The position numbers and the translations under genes were made by a program. Positions 35,886-44,298 of a stretch of DNA of 64,000 nucleotides are shown here, piece after piece. The stretch's first letter is position 1. Each line of letters begins with the position of its first letter. This DNA is from CAYYIS01 sp964470965 (lineage in GTDB: Bacteria > JAAXHH01 > JABIQT01): positions 90,234 through 154,233 of the forward strand of contig CAYYIS010000006.1 of the NCBI GenBank assembly GCA_964470965.1. The letters are read 5' to 3'. The notes under the pieces are model-generated. The model did no database searches. It was not told the DNA's origin and was given only the letters and a program-made list of their open reading frames with translations.

Positions 35886-38087
35886 CTACGTTACTGCTAT
35901 AATCTCGGATGTCATCTGCTGTAGACGCACCAGATGATGGAAATGCCCCCGTTTTTTCATCAGCTCTTCGTGTGTGCCGAGCTCCACAAGCTTACCCTGA
36001 TCCAGAACCACCAGCCGGTGCGCATCTCGCAACGTGGACAGCCGGTGTGCAATGGCGATGGTTGTCCGCCCTTTGATGAGCCTCCCAATGGCTTCCTGCA
36101 ACTGTTTCTCGGTCTGAGCATCCACTGACGAGGTGGCCTCATCCAGTATCAGGATACTGGGGTTATGCAGGATCGCCCGGGCGATTGAGATGCGCTGTTT
36201 CTCACCTCCGGATAGGCCCGCACCCTTCTCTCCGAGCACGGTGTCGTAGCTGTCCGGCTTGCTCAAAATGAAGTTGTGGGCGTTAGCCGCCCTTGCCGCC
36301 GCAACCACGTCTTCGAATGAGGCCTCCGGATTGCCGTATGAGATATTCTCACTGATTGTGCCGTTGAAGAGGATAGGGTCCTGCATCACCACACCAATAT
36401 GGCTGCGCAGATCCTCGAGTCGGATTTTCCGAATATCCACACCGTCGATCAGCACAGCACCGTAATTCACATCGTAAAATCGGCAGATCATATTTATGGT
36501 CGTGGTCTTACCAGCACCCGACTTTCCAACCAGACCGATCATCTCTCCGGCCATGATATCAAGGTTCACCTCGTTGAGAACTGGCAAAGCGGCGTCATAG
36601 CCGAATGTGACATCTTTGAATGTGATGTTACCCCGGATCTCTGGCATAGGAACCGAATCAGGATCGTTGTACGCTTCCGGCTCTGTATCCACGATCTCGA
36701 AGACTCGCTCCGCTGCGCTCATAGCCCGTGTCATCCAACTGTTGACGCGTCCCAGCCAGCGCAAGGGGCCGTAAAACATGTGCAGATAAAAATAGAACAG
36801 CATCAGCTCGCCCACCGTCAATTCCTGCCCCAGTACCTGACGGCCGCCGACCAGCCATACAATGGCGAATCCCAAGAAGGTGAAAAGACCCATGGTCGAG
36901 AAATATAAGATCCACCGTCTCTCGGTCCAGTAACCGATGTCGAACAGAGTTTGCATATGGTGCTGGAACCGTTTGATCTCACGGGGTTCCTGAGCGAACG
37001 CCTTTACAATGCGAATACCGGACAGCGTCTCATGAATGTGCGAATAAAAATCCTCCCAGCGCCGCCAGAGTCTGTAATAGGAGACACGTAGGCGCTTGTA
37101 AAGCCGTGCACCCCAGTAGACAATCAGAGGCACCGGAATCAGGATATAAATCGTCAACACCCAGTTGGTGTACAACAGCATACCCACAACACCGAAGCAC
37201 ATCAGCCACCGCAGAACTAGGTAGGGCAGGCCGTCCACAAGAAAATGACGAAGTCTCCGCGTATCGGATGTTACACGTGACAGCAGTCCGCCGGTCTTCA
37301 TCTTATCGTGAAAACCAAGGGAGAGTAGTTCCAGATGCCGGTATACCTCACTTCTTATATCCGAGACAACACGGGCACCCAGCCAGGCGCTCAGCCAACC
37401 GTACGTCATCTCAGCAAGCCAGCGCAATACCATCATGGAACCCAGCGCGACCACATACCAGAACAACAGATCCACATCCCGCTGCGCAAACGCTTCATCG
37501 ATCATCAACTGTGTTATTTTCGGCGGTACCAGATCTGCAACGGTCGTGACCAGGAACATACTGGCCATCAGCAGGACTTTGCCGGTGTGGTTCGTCATAT
37601 ATTTGGCGATGCGTTTCAACATGTCCCACTTGCTCACGCAGGCAGGACACAGGGCATTTTTTGAAGGCAAGCGCCGGCTGCACCTCTCACAGACGGTATT
37701 GGCAAATACAGTTTTGATACGGAAAGGCTTTTGTTCAACGAGCTGCTCGATACCACGGTATGCTTCTAAGAATCGCTCGGTTTTGCTCTGGGAGTAAGTT
37801 ATAAGGGGAACGGTGTCGGAATAGGTGTTGACTTCCAGCAAGCTACCGCCGACCAAGGGTTCCACATGAACCTTTTGTATATCTTCCAGCGGCACCTCCA
37901 GATCCTGACTGGTGCCGTTCAGGTCCAGGGCCATCACCCGTTTTGTAGTCGTTATCAGCCATCGCGGGTTGAACTGGCCGCTGTCGTCGACATCTGATTC
38001 AAGGGCGATGCGAAGTTCTTCATCCACATCCAGGCAGGTATCCAGCTTCCGTTGTATCGCCTCAGGAATTGAGTCGTTTAATTGCAT
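35886..38087 (-). CDS. ABC exporter with N-terminal PH-like domain and zinc ribbon (first of pair)
   Basis: A 733-residue protein with the same unusual plan as the following gene. The N-terminal module (1-125; RWLITTTKRVMALDLNG, VPLEDIQKVHVEPLVGG) is PH-like. A zinc ribbon has C133, C136, C147 and C150, then come six helices and an ATPase (GKSGAGKTT, LSGGEKQRISIARA, ILILDEATSSVD, IAHRLSTL). Both ATPase sites look intact, so each could hydrolyse ATP. AAGGA precedes the ATG at a 7-base distance; an ATG four bases upstream is out of frame. It is first in the operon and faces the PhyH-kinase-Nudix unit across 232 bases. Eleven bases separate it from its partner. Confidence 0.88.
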   Translation of the reverse strand: MQLNDSIPEAIQRKLDTCLDVDEELRIALESDVDDSGQFNPRWLITTTKRVMALDLNGTSQDLEVPLEDIQKVHVEPLVGGSLLEVNTYSDTVPLITYSQSKTERFLEAYRGIEQLVEQKPFRIKTVFANTVCERCSRRLPSKNALCPACVSKWDMLKRIAKYMTNHTGKVLLMASMFLVTTVADLVPPKITQLMIDEAFAQRDVDLLFWYVVALGSMMVLRWLAEMTYGWLSAWLGARVVSDIRSEVYRHLELLSLGFHDKMKTGGLLSRVTSDTRRLRHFLVDGLPYLVLRWLMCFGVVGMLLYTNWVLTIYILIPVPLIVYWGARLYKRLRVSYYRLWRRWEDFYSHIHETLSGIRIVKAFAQEPREIKRFQHHMQTLFDIGYWTERRWILYFSTMGLFTFLGFAIVWLVGGRQVLGQELTVGELMLFYFYLHMFYGPLRWLGRVNSWMTRAMSAAERVFEIVDTEPEAYNDPDSVPMPEIRGNITFKDVTFGYDAALPVLNEVNLDIMAGEMIGLVGKSGAGKTTTINMICRFYDVNYGAVLIDGVDIRKIRLEDLRSHIGVVMQDPILFNGTISENISYGNPEASFEDVVAAARAANAHNFILSKPDSYDTVLGEKGAGLSGGEKQRISIARAILHNPSILILDEATSSVDAQTEKQLQEAIGRLIKGRTTIAIAHRLSTLRDAHRLVVLDQGKLVELGTHEELMKKRGHFHHLVRLQQMTSEIIAVT

Positions 38088-38224
38088 TCATAATTCCTTG
38101 CTTTTAAGAATGATCAAGTAGGGTAATATATACTATTTATACACAAAACGGTTTAATATTTTTTTATAGTATGTTTTTGTTGTCATCAGATCACTTTGAT
38201 GTCGGATGTAGCCTGTCCATCGGC

Positions 38225-38242
38225 ATGATACAATGCTATCAT
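38225..38242. promoter_or_regulatory. Palindrome just upstream of the -35 box
   Basis: ATGATA-CAATGC-TATCAT is a perfect 6-bp inverted repeat ending one base before the TTGACA of the PhyH promoter. The position suits an activator or repressor site. Confidence 0.42.
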
Positions 38243-38243
38243 A

Positions 38244-38272
38244 TTGACAGATACCCTGTCTCGTCATATAGT
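38244..38272 (+). promoter_or_regulatory. Near-consensus sigma70 promoter for PhyH-PfkB-Nudix
   Basis: TTGACA (38244-38249), a spacer of exactly 17 bases, and TATAGT (38267-38272) give the best promoter match seen in the window. Transcription would start near 38279, only about eight bases before the ATG at 38287, which supports the downstream ATG at 38320 as the real start of the PhyH gene. Confidence 0.72.
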
Positions 38273-38319
38273 GTGACTGAAGCCTCATGCGCTGGATATA
38301 TACCGAAGGGAATACCACC

Positions 38320-39195
38320 ATGAATGTAATCGAAATCACACGATCCGAACGGAAAACAGGCACATTGCAATCCAAAAACCTGAAAGAAGCGGTCCGCGCC
38401 GTGCAGGACGAGGGCTATGTGGTCCTGAATGACGTGATCGATCACGAACATATTAATGAGATCCAGTCGAAAATGCTTGATGACGTCCCGGCTATAATGG
38501 CTATGCCCGAACCGCCGTATCAATTCACCAGAGGACACATCCAGCACGACCCTCCGCCGTTCGATCCGTATCTGTTTCGTGATGTAGTGTGCAACGACAT
38601 CGTTGTGACCATTACACATATGATTCTGGGAGACGGTGTGCGAAACACGTTCTACAGCGGAAACACCAATCTTCCGGGCTCGGTGCGGCAGCCGGTGCAC
38701 GTGGATCAGGGCCACCTGTGGCCCGGCCAGGAACAGGCGCATCCCGCCAGTATGCTCGTAGTCAATGTCCCGGTCGTCGATATGACGGCACACAACGGCA
38801 GCATCGAACTGTGGCCGGAGAGCCACCTGGATCCCACGGTGTGCCGAGGTGATTCGATTCGTGTGCCGGAAGCAAAGGTCCGTGAACGCATGTCGATCCA
38901 TAAGCCGTTCCAGCCGGAGATACTGCTAGGCGGTGTGTTGATCCGTGATATGCGCCTATGGCACCGTGGCGTGCCCAACCACAGCGACACGCCGCGACCG
39001 ATGATTGCCATGATCCACGTGTGCCCATGGATGCGGTCGGGACAGATCACCGCAAAAACGGGTACCGAGCATTATTTCGAGCACCGGCTTCTCGAGACGT
39101 CCGCCAATTACGTGGAGGGGCCGATTAACTACCTGACAGGTCATAAAAGCTATGACCCCAGGCCGGAGGAATTTGAAGCAGGAGCGCCGTTTTAA
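38320..39195 (+). CDS. PhyH family Fe(II)/2-oxoglutarate dioxygenase
   Basis: A 291-residue PhyH protein from ATG 38320. The iron triad is H127-x-D129 (PVHVDQGHLWP) and H215 (LWHRGVPNHSDTPRPM), with the Arg of TPRPM as candidate 2-oxoglutarate anchor. I prefer 38320 over 38287 because the predicted promoter leaves almost no leader for the latter and AAGGGA sits about eight bases before 38320. The gene ends in TAATG, sharing one base with the start of the sugar kinase. Coupled kinase and Nudix genes suggest a dedicated small-molecule pathway. Substrate unknown. Confidence 0.88.
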   Translation: MNVIEITRSERKTGTLQSKNLKEAVRAVQDEGYVVLNDVIDHEHINEIQSKMLDDVPAIMAMPEPPYQFTRGHIQHDPPPFDPYLFRDVVCNDIVVTITHMILGDGVRNTFYSGNTNLPGSVRQPVHVDQGHLWPGQEQAHPASMLVVNVPVVDMTAHNGSIELWPESHLDPTVCRGDSIRVPEAKVRERMSIHKPFQPEILLGGVLIRDMRLWHRGVPNHSDTPRPMIAMIHVCPWMRSGQITAKTGTEHYFEHRLLETSANYVEGPINYLTGHKSYDPRPEEFEAGAPF

Positions 39196-40223
39196 TGACC
39201 CGTCAGCGCCTGCAGGAAATTCTGGACGGATTTGAACGCCTTTCCATTCTGGTGGTCGGTGATTTTTTTCTCGATGAGTACCTGATTACCGATCCTGCCC
39301 TCACGGAAATTTCTCTGGAAACCGGCCTCGAAGCACATCAGGTGATCGGCAGACGCTGCAGTCCGGGCGCAGCTGGGACGGTTACCAATAACCTCCGAGC
39401 GCTTGGGGTGGGATGCATCCATGCCCTCAGCATAATAGGGGAAGACGGCAATGGATATGACCTCAAAAAAAGGCTCGTTGAAACCGGAGTAAACACTTCA
39501 GCCCTGATTGAAACACCGGACTACCCCACCCCTACCTATACCAAACCCATGGCCCGAGAGGCATCCGGTGAAGAACGGGAACTCAACCGTCTGGATATCA
39601 AGAAGCGGCATCCCATGAGCGCTGACCTGGAAGACCGCATCATAGAAAGCCTTCGGGATCTGATGCCTCGTTTGGATGGCGTGATCGTCGGCGACCAGGT
39701 ACAGGAGCATAACTACGGTGTGGTCACCGACCGGGTTCGGGATACCCTCGCCGACTTGGCGGAAGCCAACCCGGGTACTATGGTCCTGATCGATTCCCGT
39801 AGCCGGATCGGGGCGTACCGGAACGCGGTACTTAAACCCAACCGCCACGAAGCGGTCACGGCCATACACCCTGAATACGAAGGGCCGGTCGATCAAGCTG
39901 TTGTCGAATCATGCGGCAGGACGTTATTCGCTCAGACCCGCCGACCGGTGTACATCACACTCAGCCAAGAGGGCATGATGCTCATTACCGAAAACGGCAT
40001 CGAACACATTCCCGCCGTTCGGGTCACCGGCACTATCGATCCGGTCGGCGCCGGAGACAGCACCTCTGCTGGTATCACAGCCGGGCGCTGCGCCGGCGCC
40101 ACGTGGTCCGAAGCCGCTCTGATCGGGAATCTGGCCGCCTCCGTCACCGTACAACAGCTCGGCACCACCGGAACCGCCACGCGCGAGCAGGTGGCAGAAA
40201 GCATCAATCTAATCAATGGATGA
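39195..40223 (+). CDS. PfkB family carbohydrate kinase (RfaE/HldE-like)
   Basis: A 342-residue ribokinase-fold kinase. The N-terminal segment VVGDFFLDEYLITDP and the sugar-binding region CSPGAAGTVTNNLRALG resemble heptose-7-phosphate kinase-like PfkB proteins. The C-terminal signature DPVGAGDSTSAGI provides the catalytic Asp in GAGD. The start ATG overlaps the stop of PhyH (TAATG) and the end overlaps the Nudix start by eight bases. No nucleotidyltransferase domain is attached and no heptose genes adjoin, so a true role in lipopolysaccharide heptose synthesis is doubtful. Confidence 0.85.
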   Translation: MTRQRLQEILDGFERLSILVVGDFFLDEYLITDPALTEISLETGLEAHQVIGRRCSPGAAGTVTNNLRALGVGCIHALSIIGEDGNGYDLKKRLVETGVNTSALIETPDYPTPTYTKPMAREASGEERELNRLDIKKRHPMSADLEDRIIESLRDLMPRLDGVIVGDQVQEHNYGVVTDRVRDTLADLAEANPGTMVLIDSRSRIGAYRNAVLKPNRHEAVTAIHPEYEGPVDQAVVESCGRTLFAQTRRPVYITLSQEGMMLITENGIEHIPAVRVTGTIDPVGAGDSTSAGITAGRCAGATWSEAALIGNLAASVTVQQLGTTGTATREQVAESINLING

Positions 40224-40746
40224 AATGCTCGATGTAGTAGATGAAAACGATCGTCCTACCGGCATCCGGAAATCCAGGAGCGCCATTCACCGAGATCGAG
40301 ATTTCCACCGGGCGGCTCATCTGTGGATTTACAACGACCGGAGAGAGATCCTGTTTCAGTTGCGTTCGCATGCCAAAGATATTTTTCCGGGATTGTGGGA
40401 TATTACAGGTGGTCATGTGGGTGCAGGGGAGTCGTATCTTGAAACGGCAGTTAGGGAATTAAAAGAGGAGCTGGGCGTCTCGGTGTCTACCGATAAGCTG
40501 GAACCCCTGTACATCCAGAAGGATCCGGACGTACACCAGGAGTTCCAATACGTGTACCTACTGCATCTGAACCAGGCGGCCGAAACATTTCGTCTCCAGA
40601 AAGAGGAAGTCCTCGAAGCACGTTTCTTCACCATTGAGGACCTGAAATCACGGCTGGTTGACGTAAAGAATCGCGAAGCGTTCTGCCCTGTCTACGGCTA
40701 TTATCTGAATGTTATCGATATCATCGAAAAACGCTTGGAAACCTAA
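40216..40746 (+). CDS. Nudix hydrolase (IPP isomerase-like subgroup)
   Basis: A 176-residue Nudix protein with a complete box: GGHVGAGESYLETAVRELKE followed by ELGV, that is G-x5-E-x7-R-E-L-x-E-E-x-G-V. The N-terminus MLDVVDENDRPTGIRKSR and HRAAHLWIYN match the YfcD/IDI-like Nudix subgroup. Family enzymes hydrolyse nucleoside-diphosphate derivatives. It overlaps the kinase gene by eight bases, and its TAA overlaps the stop of the convergent permease gene by a few bases. Confidence 0.9.
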   Translation: MDEMLDVVDENDRPTGIRKSRSAIHRDRDFHRAAHLWIYNDRREILFQLRSHAKDIFPGLWDITGGHVGAGESYLETAVRELKEELGVSVSTDKLEPLYIQKDPDVHQEFQYVYLLHLNQAAETFRLQKEEVLEARFFTIEDLKSRLVDVKNREAFCPVYGYYLNVIDIIEKRLET

Positions 40747-41942
40747 CGCTGAAGCGACTGGATCGGGTCCAGATCTGCTGCACGGCTGGCCGGATACACA
40801 CCGAAGAACAGGCCGACGCTACATGCAAAACCAAACGCAATAAACGGTGGCCAGAATGATATCGTTACCGAAAGATTAATGAGTCTACCAAACCCCAGAC
40901 CCAGCCCTATTCCAAGTAACAGGCCCCCGGCTCCACCGGTCGCACTCAACGTGACCGCTTCTATTAAAAATTGATATAGAATATCCGATCGCCGAGCCCC
41001 GACCGCCTTTCTCAACCCAATTTCATACGCCCTTTCCGCTACAGAAACCAGCATGGTATTCATTATGCCGATTCCTCCGACCAGTAGCGCGATTCCTACG
41101 ATACCCGCTGCTATTGTGGTAATCAACATAGACGTCTCGTTGATGTTATCGAGTATCTGACTCTGAGATAAAATCCTGAAGTCCGATCTCCCGTCTTCAA
41201 TTCGATGCCGTTTGCGTAACACACGGGTGATCTGCCTAATCGCCTCATCCACCAGCTCTATAGACCGGGCTTGCGCCAAAATCACGAGTCGCCGTGGCAG
41301 ATTCCGACCGTATATTTTTTTTGCTGTCGAGATCGGTATGAGAATAACATCATCACGATCGTTTCCCATAAACTGTCCTCGGGATTCCAGCACGCCGACG
41401 ATATCGAAGTATTGCCGGTCGATTTTTATGGTTCTTCCAATGACATTGTTACCCTTATAGAGGGCATTATATACCGCCCGGCCTATGACACACACATTTC
41501 GACGGCGTTGTAAATCTAACCTTGTAAAGAACCTGCCATCATCCACATATACGTCCATCAGACTCTGATACTCAGGGATCGTTGCGATCAGATTGACCGG
41601 GCGCGTTCGTCCGGCCACCATCAGGGGCACCTGCAGCGAGACCTGCGGGGACGCATGTAGAACGGCCTCGCATGTTTTCTCAACCGCGGCAGCATCTTCA
41701 TAGGTAAGTTCCTCTCGGCCTACCAATGTTCGGTCGGTAGACTGGTGCGGTATGATGTAAAGGGCTCGAGGTCCCAGACCTTCGAAGGATTCTATTACTG
41801 TGGCAGTCATGCCGTTTAGTAGTGATGAGATACCGACAACTGCCGCTACGCCTATCAAAATACCAAGCGATGTAAGCAAAGAGCGTAAAGGGTTACTTCT
41901 GAGCGCGGCAGCCGATATGGCCAAACAATCAGACGCAAGCAT
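40743..41942 (-). CDS. MacB/YknZ-type ABC permease (FtsX family), no ATPase fused
   Basis: A 399-residue permease. One N-terminal helix (LLTSLGILIGVAAVVGISSL) is followed by a periplasmic MacB-PCD domain (about 45-260) and three C-terminal helices of the FtsX core: IAAGIVGIALLVGGIGIMNT, the coupling segment ERAYEIGLRKAVGARRSDIL, and a last helix ending in YPASRAADLDPIQSL. All are classic MacB/FtsX features. The ATPase normally encoded beside or fused to such permeases is absent here. It follows the adaptor gene by nine bases and closes the peptide operon. By analogy with YknZ it may help protect the cell from its own peptides. Confidence 0.9.
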   Translation of the reverse strand: MLASDCLAISAAALRSNPLRSLLTSLGILIGVAAVVGISSLLNGMTATVIESFEGLGPRALYIIPHQSTDRTLVGREELTYEDAAAVEKTCEAVLHASPQVSLQVPLMVAGRTRPVNLIATIPEYQSLMDVYVDDGRFFTRLDLQRRRNVCVIGRAVYNALYKGNNVIGRTIKIDRQYFDIVGVLESRGQFMGNDRDDVILIPISTAKKIYGRNLPRRLVILAQARSIELVDEAIRQITRVLRKRHRIEDGRSDFRILSQSQILDNINETSMLITTIAAGIVGIALLVGGIGIMNTMLVSVAERAYEIGLRKAVGARRSDILYQFLIEAVTLSATGGAGGLLLGIGLGLGFGRLINLSVTISFWPPFIAFGFACSVGLFFGVYPASRAADLDPIQSLQR

Positions 41943-41951
41943 CAGTAATCG

Positions 41952-43139
41952 TCACCCTTCCGGATCATTTGCTCGGATTTTCCGGATCACGACCTTGTCG
42001 CCGTCTCTGAGTTGATGCAGGGTTCTCATATCTCCGACAACAACCACATCTTCTGCCTGCAACCCTTCTTTAATCTCCGTACGAAAGCTATCGCTTAGCC
42101 CGGTTGTAACGACGACCTGGTGCACACTGTCGTTTCGAACCACGAAAACAATCTGGACCCGATTGTTTTCGATGACCGCCTCCAGAGGAACGCGCAGTAT
42201 GTCCTTGCGCACATCGGTTACTATCTTTCCATGGGCTGACATGCCGGGTCTCACTTGTTGAGGAAGTTGCCGGAGGGTGACATCTACCTCATATTGTACC
42301 GGGCCGTCGTTAGCGGAACCGTATGGCGAGGAGGCGGTTCGTGCAATGCGGGACACGCCCCCCTGAATCAGCGTATCCGGTAAAGCTTCCAGCTTTATTT
42401 CTACTTTCTGATCCTTGGATATCAGCGGGATATCCACTTCATCCACCCAGCCCCGCATCATCATTTTAGACAGATCAGCCAGAAGCATATGCGGCGTTTG
42501 CCCGTTTCCTGTTTCCGTTATCGACTCTCCCGCCTGTATATTGATGCTGATAACCGTCCCGGCTTCAGGCGCCCGCACCATGGTTCGGCGTAAGTTCTGC
42601 CCCGCCTCATGCAGCGCTGTCCGGTTATGAAACATGTGCTCCATTGCACCTTCATACTGCGCTTCGGATAATTGCGCTTCACGGCGGGCATTTCGCAATT
42701 CTTTCAGGGCAACCAGGTCTTTTGCACCCAGATATTCGAACCTGTTGACCTTTTCTATGGACATATCCCATTTTGCTTTTGCTGCCTGGACATCTGATTG
42801 AGCGGAGACGAGTTCGGTTCGCACTCGCCGGATCGCTGCATACGTCTTCTCCGGGGCAATTTTGAACAGAATCACGCCTTGGTCGACCGACATCCCTTCA
42901 GAAACAGCTATGGAATCTACACGACCCGAAACAAGACTCCGGACTCCAAAAGACCGCACCGGTCTTATATTTCCCGTTATCGAAGCAGAGTAGCTTACGG
43001 TACCATATCCCACCCGCACCACATCTACGGGTGTAGCTTTACGACGATCTTTTACGACCATCATGTAAGTCGCACCAAGGACCGCACACCCCAGCAGTCC
43101 GCATATGATATTGGAACCGAATATTTGAAAATGGTTCAT
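41952..43139 (-). CDS. Periplasmic adaptor (MacA/YknX-type membrane fusion protein)
   Basis: A 395-residue HlyD/MacA-like protein anchored by an N-terminal helix (about 7-27). The lipoyl half-motifs flank a helical hairpin (about 80-165): GRVDSIAVSEGMSVDQGVIL and VRAPEAGTVISINIQAGESI. Beta-barrel and membrane-proximal parts follow (GMSAHGKIVTDVRKDILRVP, VVVGDMRTLHQLRDGDKVVI). I chose ATG 43139, five bases after the Yip1 stop; the frame runs 26 codons further up, overlapping Yip1. It links the FtsX-type permease to the envelope. The order Yip1-adaptor-permease is that of B. subtilis yknW-yknX-(yknY)-yknZ. Confidence 0.88.
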   Translation of the reverse strand: MNHFQIFGSNIICGLLGCAVLGATYMMVVKDRRKATPVDVVRVGYGTVSYSASITGNIRPVRSFGVRSLVSGRVDSIAVSEGMSVDQGVILFKIAPEKTYAAIRRVRTELVSAQSDVQAAKAKWDMSIEKVNRFEYLGAKDLVALKELRNARREAQLSEAQYEGAMEHMFHNRTALHEAGQNLRRTMVRAPEAGTVISINIQAGESITETGNGQTPHMLLADLSKMMMRGWVDEVDIPLISKDQKVEIKLEALPDTLIQGGVSRIARTASSPYGSANDGPVQYEVDVTLRQLPQQVRPGMSAHGKIVTDVRKDILRVPLEAVIENNRVQIVFVVRNDSVHQVVVTTGLSDSFRTEIKEGLQAEDVVVVGDMRTLHQLRDGDKVVIRKIRANDPEG

Positions 43140-43144
43140 GGGTC

Positions 43145-43831
43145 TCAGTACGTTAACGCCCTGGCTCGATCGAAAAACGAGAAGGTGGCCGCTCCAAGCA
43201 GGACGGGAAAAGCCCATGAGACAAAGGCTACAAAAACAGCCTTGAGGATCGTAAGCTTCCCAAGTTCAGACAACCCGATAGTCATAAGGGCCAGATGCCA
43301 GATAGCGAAGATGCTGATATTTCTGAGCAAGCTCTCCATGGCCATTCCCATCGGTTCTTGAACCATCTGATCTATTCCAAATAAACCCATCAATACAAAT
43401 GGATTACTAACATTTTCTACGCCATGATAATGTATGACGGACAGACTCAGCATGTCCCCAATCGATAGAACAATACACGCATAACTCACGGCAGTGAAAA
43501 CCGTCGAAAACCGAACCGGAGGGTTTACGAGCTGTATCAAAAGCCATATGAATCCGGCTTGGATCAGATAGCGCATCAGTACACCGACCGGCGCCATATA
43601 AAGCCCCGGAGACTGTGGGGGCCTCGGGTTGATTGTTTCTCCGATTTCGGTGGGCAGGTTGTTAAAGAAAACAGCCGTCCTAACCGGATCAGCTGCCCAG
43701 GCGATCACCATGGAAAACACACTGCCCACCAACAGTGGAGGCATCCATCTCCACTTTCCGGCCTCCGGTATATTTTTGAAGGTATTGGACGGTGCAAACA
43801 GTACCGTAACAACCGAAAATACACTTGTCAA
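43145..43831 (-). CDS. Yip1 family membrane protein (YknW-like)
   Basis: A 228-residue protein with about five membrane helices. The N-terminus LFAPSNTFKNIPEAGKWRW is the typical Yip1-domain start (LF.P..tF..i), followed by a helix near 33-50 and further helices at about 85-105, 110-135, 160-185 and 195-215. It starts with TTG at 43831, preceded by AAAGGA with a 6-base spacer; no ATG fits. Yip1 proteins are found with MacAB-like exporters, best known as YknW in the four-part exporter protecting B. subtilis from the SDP toxin. Here it follows two secreted-peptide genes, so a protective role is plausible. Confidence 0.78.
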   Translation of the reverse strand: MTSVFSVVTVLFAPSNTFKNIPEAGKWRWMPPLLVGSVFSMVIAWAADPVRTAVFFNNLPTEIGETINPRPPQSPGLYMAPVGVLMRYLIQAGFIWLLIQLVNPPVRFSTVFTAVSYACIVLSIGDMLSLSVIHYHGVENVSNPFVLMGLFGIDQMVQEPMGMAMESLLRNISIFAIWHLALMTIGLSELGKLTILKAVFVAFVSWAFPVLLGAATFSFFDRARALTY

Positions 43832-43908
43832 ATTTTATCCTTTCTCCTGGCGGCCAGAGTCACCGGGATATTTCGTCGGGTTTTTTTAATGTTTCAGACC
43901 GCAGCTGG

Positions 43909-44235
43909 TCAACAGCTAATGATTATGTATAGAGAGAGTTCGGAGGCCCCGACCGTAGCCCACTGAGTGACCTGGCTTGCAAGACTTAGAATCAAGACGG
44001 CAACAGCTGCTTCTTTGCAGCACTGATCACTTCCGTACCACTCTCCGAACAGACCCAGGCAGCCCTGACCGGCAAGCAGTGCATCCATTTCATCGGGAGA
44101 CATAGGAACACCATGTTGGTAGGAAACGATAGGGGTATTCACCGTTTGTGGCGTTTCTACAGACGACGCTTCCGCGTTAGAATACAGCAGGCCGGTGAGT
44201 ACAGCAGCTAAACAGATATTGATGGAGTATCTCAT
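43909..44235 (-). CDS. Secreted peptide precursor 1: signal peptide, GG-type leader, four Cys
   Basis: A 108-residue precursor with three visible parts. Residues 1-24 are a Sec signal peptide (INICLAAVLTGLLYSNAEA). Residues 25-56 form a propeptide ending VPMSPDEMDALLAG, which fits the double-glycine leader rule: M at -12, S at -11, E at -8, M at -7, L at -4, A-G at -2/-1. The predicted mature peptide (57-108, 52 residues) starts QGCLG and has C59, the pair C72-C73 and the final residue C108, with a hydrophobic stretch AVAVLILSLA. A perfect AGGAGG at 44242-44247, six bases from the ATG, predicts strong translation. It is a paralogue of the gene just upstream. Likely product: a disulfide-bonded, membrane-active peptide. 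No family recognised. Confidence 0.75.
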   Translation of the reverse strand: MRYSINICLAAVLTGLLYSNAEASSVETPQTVNTPIVSYQHGVPMSPDEMDALLAGQGCLGLFGEWYGSDQCCKEAAVAVLILSLASQVTQWATVGASELSLYIIISC

Positions 44236-44298
44236 ATTATTCCTCCTACCCGGTAGAATCTCGTTGATAATGATTTGAATCGTCTATTCCAATTTCAC

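Noticed and set aside
33613..38087. Recent tandem duplication of the ABC exporter gene
   Set aside because: The two proteins share architecture but differ at most positions outside the ATPase motifs, and no long DNA repeat is seen; this is old paralogy.
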